In this document: positions 48,590 to 60,015 of the stretch, piece after piece
How the letters are laid out: the number at the start of each line of letters is the position of its first letter
How positions within the stretch are numbered: the first letter of the stretch is position 1
From: Ancylostoma caninum
Lineage: Eukaryota > Nematoda > Chromadorea > Rhabditida > Ancylostomatidae
DNA: 64,000 nucleotides
Direction of reading: 5' to 3'
NCBI GenBank assembly: GCA_037903475.1
Contig: JBAJFG010000389.1
Span: 1,054,001 to 1,118,000, forward strand
Notes under the pieces: generated by a model
The model's database searches: none
The model's input: the letters and a program-made list of their open reading frames with translations, nothing else
What the model was told of the DNA's origin: nothing
Program-made: the position numbers and the translations under genes

Positions 48590-51289
48590 TTATGTCGGCT
48601 GCTGTTGTGCTTGTGAATGGTAGTCTTCTGGTGGAACAAACATGTACTGTTCACCAGCATTGTTTAGCTCATGTGGCTGAAGCAGTCGACATTTACGTAG
48701 GCGTTTCCATTCACCACTTTGGTAATCCATCTTAAATGTTGGATATACGTTAGTGACATTTTCAAGCTATGTCAGTAAAAAGATGTAGAAGCATAAGGAA
48801 TAAGAAATAAATACAAGTGATCATCACTCGAGCTCTGGATTCCTTCGATCCTCTAACTGACATCAAAGGAGCTTTTTAAAGATTCATATTAAAACATCTT
48901 TCTGCAATAATCTTCGCCCGCAAAACAAAGCGAGGGTCAGGAAACAGACCTGGAAGAAGGTTTCGACCTTCATTTTGCACATTTGATTATCCGCAAGTCC
49001 ATCTTCGATTGTTTCAGAAAGCTTCATTGTTATTATGTGACCAAGTTCAGGACGTGGGTTACCTATAACAAGTTTTGGCACGCATCAACATGATTTGCAA
49101 TGAAAATAAATACCAATTTCAGGGGATTTAGTTAATCTTGATGTAACTATTGGGACAGCTAACCTTACAGAATTCTAGATAATCAGCAGAATTAGAATTT
49201 ACTGCAACCTCCCCTCAGAAAGGAAAAACGAACCAAAACAGACTGACACCACCAACTCACATTTGTTCCCTGTCATGAACGCCACCACTAGCTGCCGCCC
49301 ATTCTCATCTAATGAGTTCGCATTGCGAAGCATCTCATTGCATTGGTTCATGATGGCTGCTTCCCGAGCCTGAAGAGGTGCCAGTAGTAGTGAAAATGTA
49401 CAAATAAGCTATGTTTTATGGTATATGAGTTTTACTGAGAACTTACTCGTTGGGCAGGTGTTCGCTGATCACGTACAGGAGTAGAAACCCAGATCTGATT
49501 CGCACCGTAACCAGGATGAGGGGCTCGATGAACCATGGATGGCTAGAAACAATCACAAACAGATTGCAACCACGACGTTAAATCAACGAACTACAATCCT
49601 CAATTACAACCCCGTCCCTTTCGCCAAACAGAATGGAAGTTATAAAAACTGTACAAATTAGAACTAACGTGTTGAACAGGATGAGCCATGTACTGTTGAT
49701 GAGGTGGATGCGGATTATTCTGCATGATGCGTGGATGAGGTTGAGATTGATGAGGAACGCGATCCATGGGCTCTCTGTTCATGTAGTTATCATGCTGAGG
49801 TGGCATCTCTTGTTGGGATTCTAATAACGGCTGCTGTGTTTCCATTCTTTCAGGATAGCTGGGGTTCGAAGAAACAGAAGGCTCGGACGTTTGATAATCA
49901 GACATTGAGGGTGCAGTAGAATTGTTGTCCTGCAACGTATTAAGCTATAATATCTGAAGAAGAGACAGACTACAAAGAAAGCGGTGATTTTGGAAATGAT
50001 GAGAACAAACTACCTTGTCGCTCTCTTCGCTGATAGAGGGATTACGCACATTTTCGATGCGTGGTTTCTTCTCAACAGGTTTTTTCGAACTCTCTTGAAG
50101 CTTTTGCTGCGCAGCTCGCTTGGCCTCCTTAACAAGCAAAGCTAGGTATTCATACAAAAGCCATACGAAATGATCAATATATGTATGTGAAGCAGAAAGA
50201 TGCAGTTGAACACCAACCTCTCGCTCTCGCTTGTCTTCCAACGCCTTCTTTTTAGCTATTTCCTTCTCCTCCTGCTTTCTCTTTCTTTCTTCAATCATTT
50301 CTTGCTGACGGCGTTTCTTGAGGGATTGGGGTAACTCACAGATATCTGAAAACACAAAGATGTGCTTAAGACACAACTCTGCTGAATTGACAAGATGTTT
50401 CGAGTTCATGTCGTGTTAAGGATCGACGGCAAAAACTAATGAAAATATCCTAAGTAGCAATGGACGTTCAAAATCCCAATACAATTCAATTCAGTGTCTG
50501 AGCATCTCTCTTCTTTCATGCATTGAGTGCAAAAACTACACCAACCTAATAATTTGGCTCCACCTTCACGTTTCGAAAGTTGTCTCTGGAACTTCTTCGG
50601 TTCATAAGTGAATCCTGAATTCAGCTTGCAAGTGTTCTGAGTCGGAATCCCTTTCATGGGTACTGAAAGAGTAACAATGTGGGTAGAGGTACCAAAGCAT
50701 CACAATAACAGGCAAAAGAGAAAGAGGTAAGTGAAAACCAACAATCATTGTTGCCTGTGCGCAGGGTTGATCGTATCTTTATGGGTACCGATGCACTCCA
50801 AAGCCCACTGTTCCGTTCGCGGTTTGTATCAGCCAACTTTGCACATTCTGTAAGAATAGAAAAACTAATAAGAAAATGGAAGAGTGAAAATCGCAAATAA
50901 TTGGAAAAGGAGCCGCCGTTACAGCCGCTGTACAGACAAAGGACGCATCAAATGGATGATAAACAGTCACTTCTTCAAATGTATAGAAAGAAATGTGGAA
51001 CTCCCCAGCCGTGAACAAGTAAACTGCAACTAAATCCACGAGATAACGTACAGAGCCTTATTAAAACAAGGGAAAATAGAGAATCTATTCTTCGAAATGA
51101 GAGTGAATATGAAAGGATTATTAGAATTCGCTATCATTCTTGGCAGTACACTGAAATACAGTTCAAACAATAAAATTTACCTCAAAAACGACTCTGTCTT
51201 CGCAATACCACCACAGTGATTTTTAATGCTAGTCAAAGCATGAGAACACGAGAGACACAAAATGCAAAAATTGATAAAGCTTCGGTCAA

Positions 51290-51365
<76 letters not shown>

Positions 51366-54310
51366 AAATGCTAGACTATAACAATTATTCCCACTGACAA
51401 GAACGACAGGTGCTAGCTAATCCGCAAGCTTATACATCTACTTCTGTTCTACATTGTTATGCTCGAACAAATGACATCTTCCCCTCATCTTTACATGATC
51501 CCTAACTTTCAAATAATCTGTGTTCCTTATCGAGCCAGAGAGAGAATAAAGTGCATGTTTTTGATTGAGTCATAGGTAAATTAAAAGCAGAGCTCATAGA
51601 TTCATCCTATGTACCGAACACGCGCCAAAAACACAGAAAAGTGGAAAAATGAAAATTAATATGTATGCTTAAGGTGGCACTAGCCAGAAGCAATGCACAT
51701 GAAGATGAAGAATAAGAATGACAGAACGGCGAAAAAAAGGTTACTAAGACAGCTGCTGCCTAAATGTAAGCTTGTTTTCGATTTGATGGAAGATAAAGAT
51801 TTGCTGTTTAAGTGCCTTCAATATTTAACAGACACGAAAAGTTAATGATTATTCTACACATCAAATGCAGATAGCTTTCACTACACGCAAGAGTTATCGA
51901 ACTAATAAAGGGAGAATGGCGCAGAAATAAGAAATGGGAGTATGCAATCCCTTAGAGACTGAACCCACTGGAATTTTCGCTTCCGAAGTGAAAAATTTTA
52001 TCTATAAAGCGATTTTAGAGCCTTTTACTGTGAAGGAAAACAAGTAACCATCAAACACCTTTGAATGTACAGCATACCCAGATCTGGCCAAGGAACGACT
52101 ATATACTGGTATTTGTCAAGACGACCACAATACAAAAAAGGGATCAGCAAAATGGCTAGAACAAGAAGCAACACTTTCAGACAATCGTGTCGGAACCATA
52201 TAGCATAAACGGCCTCGCCATTTGAGGGAGTTCTTGTTCTAACACGTTAGCTAACTCAACGTTTGTCAAGAAGTGTGCTTTACTTTCTTTCTTCGTCTAT
52301 ACTGATTTCATGGAGGGCAACTGATCGGACAATCCACCAAAAGCGTAATTCGATGAAGTTTGTACGATTAACGGTTAGCTACACTATGTACATGTAATTT
52401 AATAGCGTATATGAAATAAAAACTATCGCCGAACTGGCACCGTCAGGAGGCAGCGCAAAAGAAGCGATTTCACCAACTGAAATCATTTTGCCTTCCTTGC
52501 AGTTGGTATAGAACTTGTTCTACGTCACGATGCGTAATGACAGAAATGAGCGGGACCTTTTCATCAACAAAGTAGTCAGCATTCGTACATCGGCATCTTT
52601 AACTTAATGAACATTGAAATCTTTGAGGTTTATCCTGAAGAGGCAACAAGATAGTGTTTATGAGGCCTCTCAAGTAAAATATACACCTATATGAGATCAG
52701 TTTATACGAAGGGATAAAGTAGCGCACACTTCTTTACAAATGTACGAGTGATCTAACGTGTTAGAACAAAAAAAAAAACCCCTTTGAAGAGCGAGGATGA
52801 TTCCTTTATGTTGTCCCAATACTATTGTCTGAAACTGTACCTTCTCGTTTTCGCAGTTTTGCTACTTCTTTTTCTGTGACTTCAATGTGTCCTACTATAT
52901 CCACGAGTGATTCCGCGGTAGCATCCACAATGTCGCAACAAGTACCCATCCTTCGTTTATCCTTATCTGTTTGAAGTATCTACGCGAGTGGGTCATCTTT
53001 TCTAGTACATTTTCACGGTTGTGATACTCCGACAATCTTTTGCGCGTAAAACAACTCAGATAGGAGATGAAAAAATTCGTGGGAAAATGCTGATTGGAGT
53101 GAAACATGAAAGTTGGAAAATGCAGTTTCGTCTACAAAAGACATGAACAAGAGAGTGACTTCCACCACAAAGATATTAGGTTGTAGAGAAAATTCTCGCG
53201 GTTTTTGGAACATTGCATTTTCTTGACGTTTCGAAAACAGAAAAGCACATTAAGAAATGTATAGAACACCATCACGTACTATTACTCTTCGCTCATTTTT
53301 GGAAAGCCTTTCGATGCCCTCGGCATAGAACAATTTCGGCATTGAGTCAGAAAAATTGTCCAACTAGCAATCCAAGTCATCTTCATTATCGAATGCTCTA
53401 CCTTGCATGGAGTCAGAGGGGGACAGGAGAAGGTGGTTATGTTTCAAGGCAAGGTAAGGGCTGTACGTTGAGCAAGTCAGCAGTTCCCATCCAAAGCCGG
53501 GTAGCTTCTGGAGAGTCACACTTTCAATATGTGGCCGTCGTGCAGAAATCGGAACTTTCCGTGATTCGGACTCTTCTCTGCGATTTTTGCGGCCAGTCTA
53601 TCCGGCTGCTGATAGCACAGGTCTAGCGTGAGGGGCAGTGGCGGTTAGTGGACGATGCCTTTGCTGTGACACCGAGCAGTGACCAAAACCTTCAAAGGGT
53701 GATCACCCGTCTTCTGCTGCGGCTCAGGCTGCTCATCCTTGTCAACTCAGTATCGATGGTGCTGGGTGTTGACGTACAGACACCATTTCTCACCTCCAGT
53801 GAAGATGGACTTCAGCTGGTTTTCAGTGCTCCTGTACGAGAGCAATTCAGTAGCCACCTCTGCTCATCACTTGAGATCGCACCCGGTCAGATCATGATAA
53901 CTCACTGTGACAATTTTTGTCCAACTGACGCAGGTGATCGACGATGATGGCAAAGTGAACATCCGAGACTTGCGTCTTTTCACGCGAAGTTTGCCATGGA
54001 TCCGAATCCATCAACTGCCACAAGCGATCAGTGGCGACGCCGGATGCGCGTCCCGGCTGGGCGGAGACATTGAGGTTGATGTCGCCAACAGGAAGGTGTC
54101 TGGATCAATCCTGTGCAGTGCGTTCGAATCCTGTACCGTCCCCAAATACAGCGTTAATGCGGCAACTGGATGCGGCTGCTGATTATCCAGACTTGAACTT
54201 TTATACGGAAAGGTGGCAAAATTTCTGTTTTGAAAGTTCCATATTCCTGGACGGGACTGTGCAGAAGTTTGCAGAGTGATAGCAGTAATAAACTTGCACA
54301 TACCTGGCCT

Positions 54311-54369
<59 letters not shown>

Positions 54370-54649
54370 TGGCGGACGCAGGGGGGGGGGGGGGGGGGGG
54401 GGCGCCCCCCCCCCCCCCGAGAATGGGTCGCCAAATTTTCGAAATTACTTTACAATACAAATAAAAATCTTGTGTTAGTTTATTTTTAATTGTTTATTTT
54501 TATTATTATTTTTAATATATTTTTTATTTATTGTTTATTATTATAATTAATATTATTATTAATTTTATTTTCCGTCTGGGTCCCCAAAACGGCGGAGACC
54601 CCACTTTTCTTCCCACGCCCCCCCTCCCGCCCACTTTCTGCGTCCGCCA

Positions 54650-54695
<46 letters not shown>

Positions 54696-55931
54696 AAAGA
54701 CAGATTGCTTCAAGGCAGCGCGGTGTTTAAAAAAGCACACTTTCTAAAAAAAGCGCGAGAATTTCCACTACAACCTAACACAAATGCAACTATTACCATG
54801 AGCAAAACATTGCAAGGGCGAATAAAATGGGAAAGCCGGCAGAATGCAAACTCACGCTTTGTCATTTCGTTTGAGAGATTGAAGGACTTCGGCTTTTTGC
54901 GAAGTATAAAACATTTTTGCAGTTCAGGAGCAGCGCCGAAACTTGCCTAAACGTAGACAAAAACATGAAATAAAGAGTGACGTACGATTTAATTGAAAGA
55001 AAAAGGAGTTGAAGGCAATGTCATACCTTGTTGACAGATGTGCTCGCAATGTTGTGTCCCTCAGGTGTGAGTTTTAAATTACCAGCTTCAAGATGTCGTT
55101 GGACTGAAATATTTCGAAAAAATAAGCTCATTAATACTAGTCCAATACCAGTCTAGAGCAACACTCACAACATTTCGTTAGGTCATCCAGTGTTTTAGCA
55201 AAATGGGAATCTTTGTTAGTAGAGACAGGAATGATCACTCCAGTTGACGTTATATCCCTGAAATGAGTTAATAGTTTGTCCTCATCAAAGCTAGTTGTCA
55301 GTAAAATTGATTGAAAAAGATGAGAATGACAAGTGAGGAGAAGAAGCCTAACCTGTACATATCGGCGATCGTTTCAACCCAGTCATCAGCATCTTTGCTA
55401 GCGAGGTCAAGCAAGGTGGTTAGAGCAGCGTGAGTCTATAATAAATAACTTGTACGAACAATTTAATACTGACCACCACAACACAGATGAACTCACCATG
55501 CTCATTTTTCGCGGGTTCATATGAGGTATACAACAAATTATTTTGAGTTTCGTTTGAACGTCAATGGCCTAGAAAATGATCAGTTGAACGGAGGGGAACT
55601 TTTAAAAAAGACATATTGGGAATAGAAAAATGAAAGGAAAAATTAGGTAGATCACAAACCTGGAAACAAGTTTCTAACTCTTCAAGCATTTCTCTGGACA
55701 ACATAGAAGCCGTCATTCGTCCCGACCACACACCGGCATCATTCAACTTCTTTTCTAACCAATTCACCTAATTGCGAAAGTACGAGTTCAATATGGAAAC
55801 TAAGCATTAAGAATTAAAAGCAAAAGTTTTGAAAAATTCAAAAAGGTCCAACTCACCAAGTCCATATCTTTGAGTAATGATGCTTGAGATGAACTAGGAA
55901 AATAAACACCAGTCCTCCCTGGGTCAGCCAT
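48590..55931 (-). CDS. Negative elongation factor subunit A (NELF-A), 592 aa, 16 exons
   Basis: NELF-A is the subunit of the nuclear NELF complex that, with DSIF, holds RNA polymerase II at promoter-proximal pause sites. Exons (high to low): 55931-55857, 55767-55660, 55568-55497, 55435-55353, 55257-55169, 55103-55027, 54946-54856, 50847-50743, 50662-50546, 50345-50218, 50127-50014, 49929-49669, 49542-49447, 49369-49261, 49062-48950, 48730-48590. All phases agree and give 592 codons plus TAA (human about 528). Matches to human NELF-A in order: WLEKKL (27-32), VQTKLKIICCIPHM (human AVKLKLLLGTLHL), LASKDADDWVETIADMY (LASLDSDPWVLMVADIL), FILRKKPKS (FQLKRKPKS), PMKGIPTQ (PLKGIPKQ), LLDICELP (LLDISELD), a Lys/Glu coil, a Pro/Gln-rich linker, NQCNEMLRNAN and VVAFMTGNK (ILGFMAGSR), IITMKLSETIED (VIQIKLSEHTED) and MDYQSGEWKRLRK (MNYATGQWTRFKK). 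Intron 7 is about 4 kb and full of transposons. No lesion seen. Confidence 0.95.
51293..51361. repeat. (TA)n microsatellite
   Basis: About 34 uninterrupted AT dinucleotides in intron 7 of the NELF-A gene. Confidence 0.95.
53230..54215 (-). pseudogene. Mariner transposase pseudogene
   Basis: Minus-strand translation, with frame changes and stops, shows the mariner order. An N-terminal RLWQLMDSDPWQTSRE block is followed by GEKWCLYVN (family GDEKW.LY.N), a VDKDEQPEP-like block with a stop for the conserved Trp, then KGIVH. The C-terminal part has LPGFGWELLTCSTYSPYLA, where the last catalytic Asp of the D,D34D set should follow but the sequence has drifted. After that come FDNEDDLDC-stop-LDNF and FYAEGIERL. 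At least three in-frame stops show it is inactive. Confidence 0.8.
54367..54652. mobile_element. hAT-type MITE inserted in a (TA)n tract inside the mariner
   Basis: 286 bp, with the same CAGTGGCGGACGCAG termini and the same interior as 38030-38317. The two copies appear to differ essentially only in G and C run lengths. It is flanked by ATATATAT on both sides, consistent with an 8-bp duplication of the TA microsatellite (left tract about 54316-54366, right tract 54653-54692). Confidence 0.9.
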
Positions 55932-58900
55932 ATTCTAAACAGAAGATTTCTCACATTAACCGCAAAGTACAGTAATACTTCAACGTGAAGTGACAGTCGA
56001 ACTGAAGAAACTGACTTAGAAGCCAGGCAAAGCGAAAGGGGAATACCGAGCAGTGCAGATAGCGGTATCTGAAATAACAGCGAATATGGTCAGCTCTTCT
56101 TGCACAACAGAATAAAATGGTCCTCCAGAATAGAAGCTATTTATTCGCGAAAAATCAATGGGGAAACTAAACGGTTTTATGCATACATTCCGTTAACTAA
56201 ATTGCAGCTGGCGTAGTCACGGTCAACACTCTCGCCTGACGCACAGAAAGAATCATATGCCAATTTTGGAGAACAAACCACAAGAACATCAGCAGCGTCC
56301 GGATGGGTTCCAGGCATTGATTTTAAATAAAACAGAAACCTCTGTTTGTAGAATTTGTAGTGCCGGTACTGTAAAATCCACTGCTGTTTGTGGGGCTTCT
56401 GTCACTCGGCACTATTATTCGGCTATGTACCTCCACTACAAAAATTTCAGAAAACGGTTTGTCTACACTCCTCTGAGGGACTTATTTGAGCTAGTCACGA
56501 AAATCATACTCATTTCGTACTGTGGCCCGTACGTACAGAGTAATGGCAGGTACTGTCAATTTCAATAATATTGAGTACTGGACGTGTTGTAAATTCGAAG
56601 CTGGGACAGGCAAGTAGCACCATTTGGCTCATGTCCACCTTTATAGAGAATACCATTACGTGTCGAGTGAAAAACTGATGATTCATCGATGATATGTGGT
56701 AGATACGACATCTCAAAGAATCTTCTGAAGCTTTGAGCAGTGCGGTTATTTAATATGCTCATCACATCATCAGTACTGTATTACATACATACCTCTGCCA
56801 CTCTTTTGCTTAAATAATCATTTTCTTACATTTTCTTGCAGCGCTGCTCAAGAATATAGGCGCCGTTCTACGAAACAGATCATACTTTGCAAAATCCATG
56901 TTTAATGTCCGAAACAACCCCTGCTCCCATCCTGTAGTTTCAGAGTTTCTGTGCGGCACCGTATCCAAAGTTTACCTGATTTTTCTTCTGAAAAACGAGT
57001 TCCAGAACGAAATCAGTATAGTTTCCGTGACCATTCCATTAGATAACACGTCCAGGCAAGGCCTGAGCGATTCCCTTAGATATCTAAAGCAAGAAAGGCC
57101 GAATAGTTCTAAGCAATTGGTTTTTCCGTTTGGCGATTCCAAATTAGGTGATTGATGCAACTACCTTCTACAAATTTATCTACAAACCTCTGGCTGGACT
57201 TTCGAACAGCCTTTGATGCCCTTTTAGCCGGTCCTCCTTCAGCGGAACTATGCCGCCATTATCTATAGTCTGTTTCATTGTGGACGACTGTTGAAGTAGC
57301 GCCAGAGAGAGGAAGAGCATGGGAAAGTGCACAACAATTTGAGAGGGTGATGAGAAAGACAGGCAATACTCCTCGATTATTTAAGTATCGCCGCATTTGA
57401 AACAGAGTATAACAATGAGTTCTCATCTGTTCAGCAGACGACTTCATCACCTTGTCATTGGTAGCCTGAGTCGGCAGTAACTAATAAAGCTTCGCGACAC
57501 AATCAGTCGCAGTCAGTCACAATCAGTCGCAATTAGTTCATGGGAATTTGTTGCAGAAGAGAAGTGGAGAAAGGGTCGGAATAGGAAAAAATAGGTAGTT
57601 GCAGAAGCGAATCGGTTCCTTGGATCGCGAAGCAATCAGGATGATCCCACGGACGACGAGCGCCGTCAGAGTTAACTAGACGATGAGGCGACGGAAGCAA
57701 CCTCTGTGGTCCCACAAAGTCCCGCTCTTGTGGGCTCATGGAAACAGTGTAATGTTGTTCTCAAACAGAATTTTAATAAGAATTTTTATTCACTTGATAA
57801 CTACATTAGCTCTCGTCTCCAGCATAGAAGGGATAACTTATCTTATGATATTGGGCTGGGGTATAAGTTCGAGCGGTTTTTTATGGGTACAGGAACGACT
57901 AATTTCCACGAACATTCTCAACCACACTGAATGGGTTGCATAGCTCTTTCCGTCTTCTATTAATGCTGCCAGAGACAGGGCAGCTTGTCAGCTCCATGTC
58001 TACGAAAAATTACTTTGTTTGAGACGACTAAAGAAAGTTGATGATACGACATCGGGGATTTCAATACTCTGATATTCCAGAGTCTGCGCAACGAAATAAG
58101 TTGTATAGTCTTCATACTTAAGTTCTCAGAGAAAATTGTTTAATGTACGTTCTGTGTTCAAGATAGTTTCGAACATGTACGAAATTCGATTAACAAATTT
58201 GTACAAACTTTTGCCATCCAAAACAAGAGGACTTCCCTTCAAGATTTCATATCCGAAACCAAAAAGAAGAATAAGGCAGCAATCATTTACTGCTTGTGCA
58301 GGGTCCGTATTTTTGCAATTACGGACAGGTTTGACACCCTGCTGGAAAACTTTTGCATTGTTCAAACGAATCTCTGCACGCGTCCTTCTAATGTATTAGA
58401 TTGTGTGCTTCTGTGTATACCTTGTAGTGTATTTTTTCATAATCAACTGTAATTTTCTTGAATAGTTTGTTTTGTATCGCGATGTAACCTTATCTCACGA
58501 CTGTCTTAAATAGTCGTAATAAATCTATTTATCTATAAAAAAGCTATGCCCTAAACCTGTGGAGTCGGTAGTAGTGAAAGACCTCTACCTTTTTTTTGCT
58601 AGTCATTTTGATGAAATTTGCGTGAAGAAATCGAGCACATCCAATGCGGACGACCACGTCATATCGAGCATTTTGGGGTTTTGCAAAGAATGCGTACGCT
58701 AAACCCAAACATTGCTGAGAATTTGCATTAGCAGTGGTCATTCCTTAGATCTGAAACAACTTTAGCGGATAATCTCCTTTATGTCCCCAAAAACTGGGCG
58801 TTCAGAACGAGAAGCAACTTAAAAGCCAAATTTGCCCTGTCTGAAGTGGATTTACCATTTCTATGCTGTCCTTTCAGCAGTAAAGGTCCCTCTCCAAATG

Positions 58901-59408
58901 TCGTTGATATCCCTAGCCAATTAAGCCACGATTGATGTCGAACGATAGTCGCTTGCGGAGAGGTTCAATTTTGTCGACTTGGGTGGTCACAATTCATGCA
59001 GTAGAAAGCGAGAAATGAAAAATGAGGTTGAGTGGTTGCAAAGACCAAATCAAGAGCTACAGAACTGTGGTGGCAAGTGAAGCAAGGTTCAAACCATGAA
59101 AAAACAAGTTGAAAAAACCGCACGAACTTATTCCCCAACCTAATATATGATTCTAGATCTGTTGTCGCTTTTCCGAATCCGTGCTTTGATGTTGTGGATG
59201 TAATTGCACGGTTTGGTCTTATGACGGAACTCATGAACGTTCCCGGGAAGGATCTGAGCTACCCGCTCATCTAGAGAGCACGAGTTTCGCGAACAAAATT
59301 TGATCTATCTTTTTATTCTTACTACTGTTTATCATTACTGAATAAGATGAGCCAAACTATGCTCATTCTCACCCGGAAAACTCGTCCACTTTAGAATAGC
59401 AGGGAGGT
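55932..59408. other. Gene-poor region upstream of NELF-A
   Basis: Includes the presumed NELF-A promoter. No further gene was recognised. A short tandem array of caatcagtcgcagtcagtca type lies at about 57500-57535. Confidence 0.35.
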
Positions 59409-60015
59409 CTACTCAGACAATTTTTCGGAAGGACCGCAGCAGAAAACCGGAAGAACCGATAGGTGACCTGCGGTCCTTCCTGTTTCCTGCTGCATTTCTT
59501 CCGAGTAGCTGCTGCCGTCCTTCCGAGTAGCTGCTGCGGTCTTTCCGACTGGATACGGGGATGTGCGCACCAATTCCGCAGAACTGCTTTGGCAACCAGT
59601 CCACTCCTGTGGGACGACCACGCGACTGTAACCACACGCAAAAATGACAACCTCGCTGAGGTTCACTGGCTCTACGATCCGATATATTCATGAAGCGAAT
59701 TTCCCACTTGAAGTTCGAAACCACTGGATTTTTGTTGGTAACAAAACTGAGCTCCGTACATGAGAAGGGTATAATGACGTTCATTCGCTCTCCTCCATTC
59801 TGCTGCGATCCTTCCGGTTTCCCTTCCGAATCTTCCCCACACAAATCTATTCTGCTGCGGTCCTTCCGAGCCACTCCAGCGAGATTCGGAAGGACCACAG
59901 CAGAAAACTTTCTGCTGCGGCCCTTCGAGAATTTTTATCTCTGCGTCTCCTGCTTCTTAACCACATGAGCGCGATCTCTTTCTGCTGCGGTGCTTCCGAC
60001 AATTTGTCTGAGTAG
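59409..60015. mobile_element. Foldback-type DNA element with ten copies of a CTGCTGCGGTCCTTCCGA motif
   Basis: The ends CTACTCAGACAATTTTTCGG (59409) and, in reverse from 60015, CTACTCAGACAAATTGTCGG form terminal inverted repeats that run on into GAAGgACCGCAGCAGAAA. The same 18-22-base motif recurs in both orientations at about 59423, 59468, 59487, 59509, 59531, 59798, 59850, 59886, 59909 and 59979. No transposase is present; the motif clusters resemble subterminal transposase-binding repeats. The open frames of 85-161 codons inside contain the repeats in translation and are not called. Confidence 0.7.

Larger units (their letters stand above)
53176..54778 (-). mobile_element. Mariner transposon, defective, interrupted by microsatellite and hAT MITE
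   Basis: Terminal repeats: TTAGGTTGTAGAGAAAATTCTCGCG at 53176, preceded by TA, and on the other strand TTAGGTTGTAGTGGAAATTCTCGCG ending at 54778, about 30 bp with few mismatches. The right flank is CA rather than TA. Removing the 286-bp MITE and the TA tract leaves about 1.2-1.3 kb, the normal mariner size. It lies in intron 7 of NELF-A in the same orientation as that gene. Confidence 0.85.

Noticed and set aside
53213..53626. 137-codon plus-strand open frame
   Set aside because: It is the antisense of the decayed mariner transposase, whose motifs are clear on the minus strand.
59413..59898. 161-codon minus-strand frame
   Set aside because: Reads through repeated copies of the CTGCTGCGGTCCTTCCGA motif in a foldback element.
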